Shown here in pieces: positions 58,968 through 64,000 of a stretch of 64,000 nucleotides of DNA. The first letter of the stretch is position 1, and every line of letters starts with the position of its first letter. The position numbers and the translations under genes were made by a program. This DNA is from Amycolatopsis jejuensis (GTDB taxonomy: Bacteria; Actinomycetota; Actinomycetes; Mycobacteriales; Pseudonocardiaceae): assembly GCF_000717335.1 (NCBI RefSeq), contig NZ_JNYZ01000029.1, positions 98,489-162,488 on the forward strand, given 5' to 3'. Under the pieces are notes generated by a model, which did not search any database, had not been told where the DNA came from, and worked only from the letters and a program-made list of their open reading frames with translations.

Positions 58968-60329
58968 CTATCGCGAGGCTGGACTCAGTGGGCTCGATGG
59001 GAGTGCGTCACGGTCGATGAAGATGCCGTCCTTCATGACCGCCGTGATCTGCCGGTAGTTTTGGGGTTTGTCGAGCGGATCCGCGTCGAGTACCACGAGG
59101 TCTGCCCGCTTGCCTGGCTCCAATGTGCCGAGCTCGTCAGCTTTGCCGTACGCCAGGGCAACGTTGCGGGTGGCGGCCAGCAGTGCGTCCATGGGGCGCA
59201 TTCCTCGCTCGTGCACGGCCATGAGCCACCGGAAGTGGCCCTCGCCGAGTTCGCCGAGCATGTCGGGGGCGCCATTGATACGAGGTCCGAGCCTCGGGTC
59301 GTGCCGGTACCGCGACTGCACCAGATACGAGTCGGTGGTCAGCAGCAATCGTGCGCCGGCCTCGATCAGGCGACGATTGTTCTTGTCGGCAGTCGTGTCC
59401 GCGCCGTTCGAGTCGTCCTTCGACGCTTTCCACGCCAGCATCGCGTCGGTCTGCACCAGCGCGGCGCATCCGACCTGCTGCTCGACCAGGAGATCGAGTG
59501 TGTCTTCGGGGATGGGATGCGGACCTGTGACATCTGGGTGCTGGATAAGGTCTACTCCGGCGTCGACCGCCATCCACAAGCTCTCCGGGGACGTTGTGTG
59601 AGCCTGCACGGTCAGGGCGCGAGCGTGTGTTTCTTCGACGATCGCGTGCTGAGCGCGTTCGGAGAACAGGAGGTGATCCTCCTGGACATGTCCGCTGGAT
59701 CCGTACTTGACGAAGTTCACCAATCCGCGATCAAGGTAGGATCGGATCCGCTTTCGCAGATCGTTCATGCTCAGGTACAGCAGGTCGGAGCCGACGCCGG
59801 CATCCCAGATGCGGTTGATTCGTTCGAGCGTCTCTTTGTTGACTACCTTGCTTCCGTCGGCGAAGAAGTCCGGCGACAGCGGGCCCGCGAAACCGATGAT
59901 GTTGCCTGCGGCAAAGATCCGGCTGCCCACGGCGTCACCCGAGTCGATTGCATCCCGGGCCTGGACTAGTGGCTCCAACGGGCCGTAGGTGTCGAACACC
60001 GTGGTCACGCCGCCTCTGAGCGTGACTTTGGCTGCCTCCAGCGCCATCTCGTGATAGCACTCAACGTTCTTCACCATCTCCTCGAACGGTGCGAGCGCAA
60101 GATGCACGTTGGCGTCGAGCAGGCCCGGAATGACGAACTTGCCGGTCACGTCGACCATCTCGGCATTCTGTGGCGCCGGCTCGGTCCCGGCCGACACGAC
60201 GCGACCGCCACGGATGGTGACGACGGCATCGTGCACCGGGGCACCGCCGGTGCCGTCCATGACCGTGGCACCGACGAGTGCCATGCACGGCGCGTCACCA
60301 GCCTGCTCGGATGAGGCGGCCGGCCTCAT
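58968..60329 (-). CDS. Amidohydrolase (imidazolonepropionase/prolidase-like)
   Basis: A 453-residue amidohydrolase. The start of the barrel is VIPGLLDANVHLALAPF, where the usual HxH is N-V-H, so the first His is replaced by Asn. Later segments are FVKYGSSGHVQEDHLLFSER (with a Lys that may bridge metals), LTVQAHTTSPESLWM, DLIQHPDVTGPHP and LLTTDSYLVQ. The C-terminal GTLEPGKRADLVVLD is typical. The altered HxH may change metal content or mean loss of activity. It is 189 bp downstream of the ABC binding protein on the same strand, so import and hydrolysis may be linked. The true start could be an internal ATG 45 bp downstream. Confidence 0.8.
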   Translation of the reverse strand: MRPAASSEQAGDAPCMALVGATVMDGTGGAPVHDAVVTIRGGRVVSAGTEPAPQNAEMVDVTGKFVIPGLLDANVHLALAPFEEMVKNVECYHEMALEAAKVTLRGGVTTVFDTYGPLEPLVQARDAIDSGDAVGSRIFAAGNIIGFAGPLSPDFFADGSKVVNKETLERINRIWDAGVGSDLLYLSMNDLRKRIRSYLDRGLVNFVKYGSSGHVQEDHLLFSERAQHAIVEETHARALTVQAHTTSPESLWMAVDAGVDLIQHPDVTGPHPIPEDTLDLLVEQQVGCAALVQTDAMLAWKASKDDSNGADTTADKNNRRLIEAGARLLLTTDSYLVQSRYRHDPRLGPRINGAPDMLGELGEGHFRWLMAVHERGMRPMDALLAATRNVALAYGKADELGTLEPGKRADLVVLDADPLDKPQNYRQITAVMKDGIFIDRDALPSSPLSPASR

Positions 60330-60518
60330 GCCAATGGTCCATTCAATGCGGCTTCTGTTCTTGTACTCGCATGTGCTCGTCGTTCCGGAAGATTGTTTCG
60401 ACCCTGCAAATCGATATTGCTTGACACCGGTGCTCGCCTTTCTGTGGGGCGTTCGCCGTAAGTGGTGCGTCGGTCTGTCGTTGCATCGACGAAGGTGGTC
60501 CACTGCCGCTGTCGTGCG

Positions 60519-62366
60519 CTACTTTGATACGAAGTACCAGTCTTCCGGGAAGATTCTTCCCGCGACGTTTTGCGGTGCCACGCCGCGCAGGTTCGTCGCG
60601 ACAGCGGTTAGCTGGGCGACCTGGTTGGGTTGCCACACCACCGGGAGCTGGTCTGCCAGATAATCCTGATACTGATGCAATGTGGACAGGTCCGAGCTTT
60701 GGATCGTGCGGGCGATGTTCGCGTCGTTGACCTGGTCGGAATATCGGTTCTTGTTACCACCCGCGCCGGTGGCAAAGATCTGATCGCCGGTCGGGTAGCC
60801 CGTGACGGAGTATCCTGTTCCCCAGTTCAGGAACTGCCACTTGCAGACGTTCTCGTCGGGCTTGCACGGAATCAGTGATCCGATGACGTCGTTGAAGGTA
60901 CCCCCGGAAAGGTTCAGTACTATTCCCGCCTTCGACTCGTCCGACTTCAGCGCCTCCATCGCCTGAGCCACTACCGACGATCCGCTGACATACACGAGAT
61001 TGAACTCGAGTCGTTGGCCGGCACTGATTCCGGCACCACACTGGCCGGGCCCGGTGCCTGGCCTTGTGCACGTGCCGGGTCCGGACGTGTTGATCGTCCA
61101 GCCATGCTGTTCGAGCAGTGCCTTCGCCTTGTCGATCGAGTACGGGTACGGAACGGCCTGGCCGCGGCTGGAAACGTAGCTGCTCTTGGGCAGCAACGGC
61201 ACCGGACCGGTGGTCGGATAACCATATCCCTTCATCGGTCCCTTGATGATGGCATCCTGGTTCACCAGATGCTGGAAGGCCTGTCGGAAGTAGAGCTGGC
61301 GAAAGATCGGGCCAACGGTGGGATTGTTGAAGTTCCACTCGAAAAAATTGATCCGGTACTGAATCCACGGGACCATGTAGTAGTTGGCGGCCAGCGGATT
61401 CGGTCCGGCCACGGTCGGATCGTTCGTCGGCGCGGTGATGTCTTGCGCCGGAATGTAGCCAACGTGGATACTGCTGCCGCCTGCGCGGAGCACGTTGTAC
61501 TCCGCTGAATCTGTGGTGAAGGGCGCCATCTGGAATTTTTCCAGGCGCGGCTTGTCGGGTCCGGAGTAGAGCTTGTTCGGTACCATCGCAACGTGCCCGT
61601 CGGCGTCGAAGCTCGACAGTTTCCACGGGCCGTCGACCACCGACCAAAGCTCGCTGCTGGCGTAGGACTTGAGATCTTTGGCCTGGCTGTAGAGGTATGC
61701 ATAGACTGCCGGGCAGTCGGACACGTTCCCGGCGCAGTTGCTGGGCCCGTTTGCCGTCCGATCCCACGCTCGCGGCATTGGCGTGATGGTCGTGAGCTGG
61801 TTGGTGGTGTACCACTGCTGCGAGTATGGCCGATCGAGGTTCAGCGTGATCGTCGTCGGGCCGTCAATGGTCGCTGACGTGATGTTGGCCGGAATCCGAC
61901 CTGGTGAGTACCAGGCCCATTTGTCTTTTTGCGACCTGGCCATATTGAGCCAGAACATGACGTCGGTGGAGGTGACGGACGTGCCGTCGGACCACTTGTA
62001 GGGCTTCAGCGTGATGGTCACGGTCCTGCCGCCGTTGGAGTACCGCGGTGGATTCGCCAGGCTCTTGTTGTTGTTGATCGTGGTGGCCTGACCATCACCG
62101 AAGACGTACAGCGGCCGATACATCAGCGGCTGAAACTGCAGGACATTGGCGCCGGTTGAGTGTCCGGGGTCAATGAAGGGCCAGATCCAGTTGGGTGTAG
62201 TCGAAGGTTGCAGCGCGAAGACGGCCGTTCCACCGGCGACCGGTGTCCCTCCGGTCGGTACTCCGTTGTTGTCGCCGGTGCCGCCGTTGGCAGCGCCACT
62301 GCACCCCGCCGCGATCAGCGTCGCAACTGAAGCCGCGACGAGTAGCGCACCTCGTCTCGTTCTCAC
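60519..62366 (-). CDS. ABC transporter substrate-binding lipoprotein, family 5 (peptide/opine type)
   Basis: A 615-residue lipoprotein. A signal peptide with lipobox LIAAGC puts the lipid on Cys22, and a linker rich in Gly and Thr follows. The family 5 body includes VTITLKPYKWSDGTSVTSTD near residue 115 and RQLYFRQAFQHLVNQDAIIK near 360. These proteins collect oligopeptides, opines or nickel for an ABC importer at the outer face of the membrane. No permease or ATPase genes follow, so the rest of the transporter is elsewhere or lost. GAGGCG lies about 7 nt before the ATG. Its neighbour is the amidohydrolase. Confidence 0.87.
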   Translation of the reverse strand: MRTRRGALLVAASVATLIAAGCSGAANGGTGDNNGVPTGGTPVAGGTAVFALQPSTTPNWIWPFIDPGHSTGANVLQFQPLMYRPLYVFGDGQATTINNNKSLANPPRYSNGGRTVTITLKPYKWSDGTSVTSTDVMFWLNMARSQKDKWAWYSPGRIPANITSATIDGPTTITLNLDRPYSQQWYTTNQLTTITPMPRAWDRTANGPSNCAGNVSDCPAVYAYLYSQAKDLKSYASSELWSVVDGPWKLSSFDADGHVAMVPNKLYSGPDKPRLEKFQMAPFTTDSAEYNVLRAGGSSIHVGYIPAQDITAPTNDPTVAGPNPLAANYYMVPWIQYRINFFEWNFNNPTVGPIFRQLYFRQAFQHLVNQDAIIKGPMKGYGYPTTGPVPLLPKSSYVSSRGQAVPYPYSIDKAKALLEQHGWTINTSGPGTCTRPGTGPGQCGAGISAGQRLEFNLVYVSGSSVVAQAMEALKSDESKAGIVLNLSGGTFNDVIGSLIPCKPDENVCKWQFLNWGTGYSVTGYPTGDQIFATGAGGNKNRYSDQVNDANIARTIQSSDLSTLHQYQDYLADQLPVVWQPNQVAQLTAVATNLRGVAPQNVAGRIFPEDWYFVSK

Positions 62367-62443
62367 GCTTCGCCTCCAGGTCTTGTTTTGGGTCCCTAGG
62401 GGTCATCACGCCGCAGATAGGCGTGTGGCGAGACTGTACGGCG

Positions 62444-62457
62444 TTCGTCTAGACTAA
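62444..62457. promoter_or_regulatory. Operator candidate upstream of the binding protein gene
   Basis: TTCGTCTAGACTAA is a 14-bp near-palindrome around GTCTAGAC, 78 bp upstream of the lipoprotein start and just before the racemase fragment. It would suit an IclR- or GntR-type regulator. Confidence 0.4.
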
Positions 62458-62478
62458 ACAAGAGCACGCACCGGCTCT

Positions 62479-62877
62479 GAGGAGGACACAGATCTGCGGT
62501 CTGCCTTCGAGCCGGCAGTGCTGACGGTGCACCGGATGGCTCGCCAGCACGGCATCCCACAACGTTGCCGATCGGTCCGCCCGGTCGACGTCCCGATACT
62601 CAGCCTGAACGACGACGAGCTCCTGCTCGGAAGGCTGGCCAAGGAATCCGATGCTCTTGTCACCGCCGGGGAGGCCGACGTCATCGTGCTCGGCTGCACG
62701 GGCATGCTCGGCGTCGCGGACGCACTCCAGGCCCGGCTGGAACGCGACGGCAGCGCGGTACCAGTCATCGACCCGACGAGGGCAGCCCTGGCCTGGCTGG
62801 AAAATCTGGTCCGGCTCGGCGTCGGGCCCAGTCGCACGACGTACTTCCCGCCGCCCGCCAAGGAAATTCTGCCCTGA
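62479..62877 (+). pseudogene. C-terminal half of an Asp/Glu/hydantoin racemase
   Basis: The frame reads VRPVDVPILSLNDDELLLGR, then EADVIVLGCTGMLGVADALQ with the second catalytic Cys, and PVIDPTRAALAWLENLVRLG to its stop. The first half with the other Cys is missing; only about 120 codons remain, so it cannot be an active racemase alone. GAGGAGG at 62480-62486 is a relic or chance ribosome site. It is more like other hydantoin racemases than the copy at 10.7 kb is, as far as can be judged by eye. Confidence 0.6.
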
Positions 62878-63289
62878 GTGGAGAGCGGACGGCTGCGGCT
62901 ATCTCCGGTGGATCCCCATACCACGGTTCGTTCGCCGATGAGGGGAGACTTTCGGCATTCGACGATCACGGTCTACCACGGGCGAGCCAGGTTCCGCCGG
63001 GTGAAGAATCGCTGTTCTCAGTCGGCCGGGAGCACCCGGCCGCGGTCGGTCTGGTGATGCGCGCGGCGGCGGTTCCGGCCGAATTGCGCTTGGCCACCAC
63101 GATGTGCGGATGGGTGATTGGGCTTTCCGCCGCTGTGATGCAGCTGCGGCGGCGCAGGCGCGGCGAAGGTCACGATCTGGTTGATACCGGCGGCGCTCGG
63201 TGTGTCCGATGCGGAAAGGCAAGCAGCTCAACGTGCTTGCCGAAGCTATCCACAGCGAGTGTCGGCTTTTGGCTGCGCGACGCCGTCGT

Positions 63290-63480
63290 GCGGGCACGGC
63301 CGTCGTCCCGAGAATCATGTTTTCCGTGCCCGGAGAAGATTGCTGTGGCTCTTGCCGAAAATGGGCACCGGCCACCTCGTGGGCGGCCGCTGCTTCGCTT
63401 CCAGGTTGCGAGAAATCCTTCCGAGTGAACATCGCGACCCGGTCGGTGACCACGAAGTCGGTGAATGTCCTACCGGCACC
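63290..63480 (-). pseudogene. N-terminal fragment of a hydantoinase A gene
   Basis: The frame reads GRTFTDFVVTDRVAMFTRKD and later ENMILGTTAV, which match the HyuA start (GGTFTD ... GTT). The glycines of the ATP loop are altered and the frames before and after are broken. The surrounding 62878-63750 has many open frames but none that is convincing. This and the racemase piece show a decayed hydantoin-type locus. Confidence 0.5.
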
Positions 63481-63752
63481 ACTCTTGATCGATCCGACCG
63501 CTTTGAGGGGCGCGGGAACGGAGTGCCGGGTGACAGCCCGTGCTCGCACCGCAGCCTGCCGATGGCGTTGCTCCTTGCACCGCCGGGCGGCTGGCGGACG
63601 AGCGGGAAGCTCGTCAAGACCGCTGGAGTCGGCGGACCGGCACGACGCTTTCCTGGCCGGCGATGCCCCGCAGGCGGCCAAGCTCGCGGTATTCGGGCGG
63701 CGTCACTGCCGTCGGGACCGAGTTGACGGTCGCAGCCTGCGTTTTCGCACCT

Positions 63753-64000
63753 TCACCGCGGCCGGGCTCCGCTTGGTCCGTCGGCCATGATGGAACTCAA
63801 GCGGCGGGCGGCGACCTTCACGGTGGCCGAGAGGGTCTCGACCCGGTCGGCGAGCCGGAACTTCGGGCCGGCGACATTCACCGACGCGATGATGCAGTTC
63901 GTGGAATCGCGGACGGGTGCAGCGATCGACATGTGACCTGCTTCGAGCTCGTCGATCGCAATGCAGCACGCCGTTTGCCGCTCGCGGTGGAGCGTGTCGA
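63753..64000 (-). CDS. IclR-family regulator, C-terminal part (cut by window end)
   Basis: The frame reaching the window edge reads CIAIDELEAGHMSIAAPVRD, CIIASVNVAGPKFRLADRVE and ends AARRLSSIMADGPSGARPR. This is the effector-binding domain of an IclR regulator, with the typical G-x-x-S-I-A-A-P-V-R-D motif. The N-terminal HTH lies outside the window. It reads toward the hydantoinase A fragment and the lipoprotein gene, so it was probably the regulator of that locus. Confidence 0.82.
   Translation of the reverse strand, partial: DTLHRERQTACCIAIDELEAGHMSIAAPVRDSTNCIIASVNVAGPKFRLADRVETLSATVKVAARRLSSIMADGPSGARPR

Noticed and set aside
62899..63681. Leftward 260-codon frame as an intact gene
   Set aside because: Only a central stretch resembles hydantoinase A; the ends are unrelated, so it is listed as a fragment.
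1..64000. CRISPR array
   Set aside because: No regularly spaced short direct repeats were found by reading; only the inverted and att-like repeats listed.

Overview
The window is high-GC actinobacterial DNA. GC-rich third codon positions, GTG starts, chains of ATGA/TGATG-overlapping genes, a WhiB-like protein, a SARP regulator, XRE/DUF5753 regulators and an actinomycete integrative conjugative element (AICE) all point to a soil actinomycete, probably of the Pseudonocardiaceae (for example Amycolatopsis). The genus is an inference. Most of the window is accessory: catabolic operons, an integrated element, insertion sequences and many decaying gene fragments.

1-15.3 kb: a catabolic locus. A flavin reductase and a flavin-dependent monooxygenase are read leftwards. 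A Tim44-like protein, a PaaX-family regulator and an eight-gene, tightly overlapping operon are read rightwards. The operon holds hyuA, hyuB, a second hyuB, an amidohydrolase, an Asp/Glu/hydantoin racemase, a DUF917 protein, a short second hyuA and another amidohydrolase. Two of the promoters carry the same 12-bp motif in opposite orientation between -35 and -10, suggesting joint repression. The gene set looks like a complete route for an N-heterocycle: oxidise, open cyclic amides at ATP cost, racemise and deaminate or hydrolyse. The substrate is unknown.

15.4-31.5 kb: an integrated element next to a tRNA-Leu(GAG) gene. Its right end is a conjugation and integration module: XRE repressor, excisionase, WhiB-like protein, two membrane proteins, an FtsK/TraB translocase and a large serine recombinase whose gene runs into the tRNA 3' end. 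Two HTH-NUDIX-like paralogues flank a cupin gene. The left part is more AT-rich cargo: a frameshifted pentapeptide-repeat membrane protein, a two-gene cassette with a PLD-like protein, and an XRE/DUF5753 regulator. A decayed second recombinase end at 15.4-16.2 kb, with a tRNA-like att remnant, suggests tandem integration at one site.

31.9-41.6 kb: a DUF72 gene and a hypothetical gene, then a module bounded by inverted repeats of about 140 bp (SGNH hydrolase, FAD monooxygenase and divergent SARP regulator), an IS5-family element that split a gene, and a ruined regulator.

42-49.4 kb: alkylsulfatase, alcohol dehydrogenase, aldehyde dehydrogenase, MFS transporter and AraC regulator, an apparent sulfate ester to alcohol to acid pathway. 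49.4-53 kb: a TetR regulator divergent from a carboxymuconolactone decarboxylase-like, SDR, amidohydrolase and MIP18/PaaD-like operon. 53-54 kb: symporter and LysR remnants. 54-57.7 kb: a MocR regulator divergent from an M20 peptidase and an LLM-type oxidoreductase. 57.7-64 kb: an IS256 remnant, an amidohydrolase with a peptide-type ABC binding lipoprotein, fragments of a racemase and a hydantoinase A, and the C-terminus of an IclR regulator, resembling a second, decaying hydantoin-type locus.
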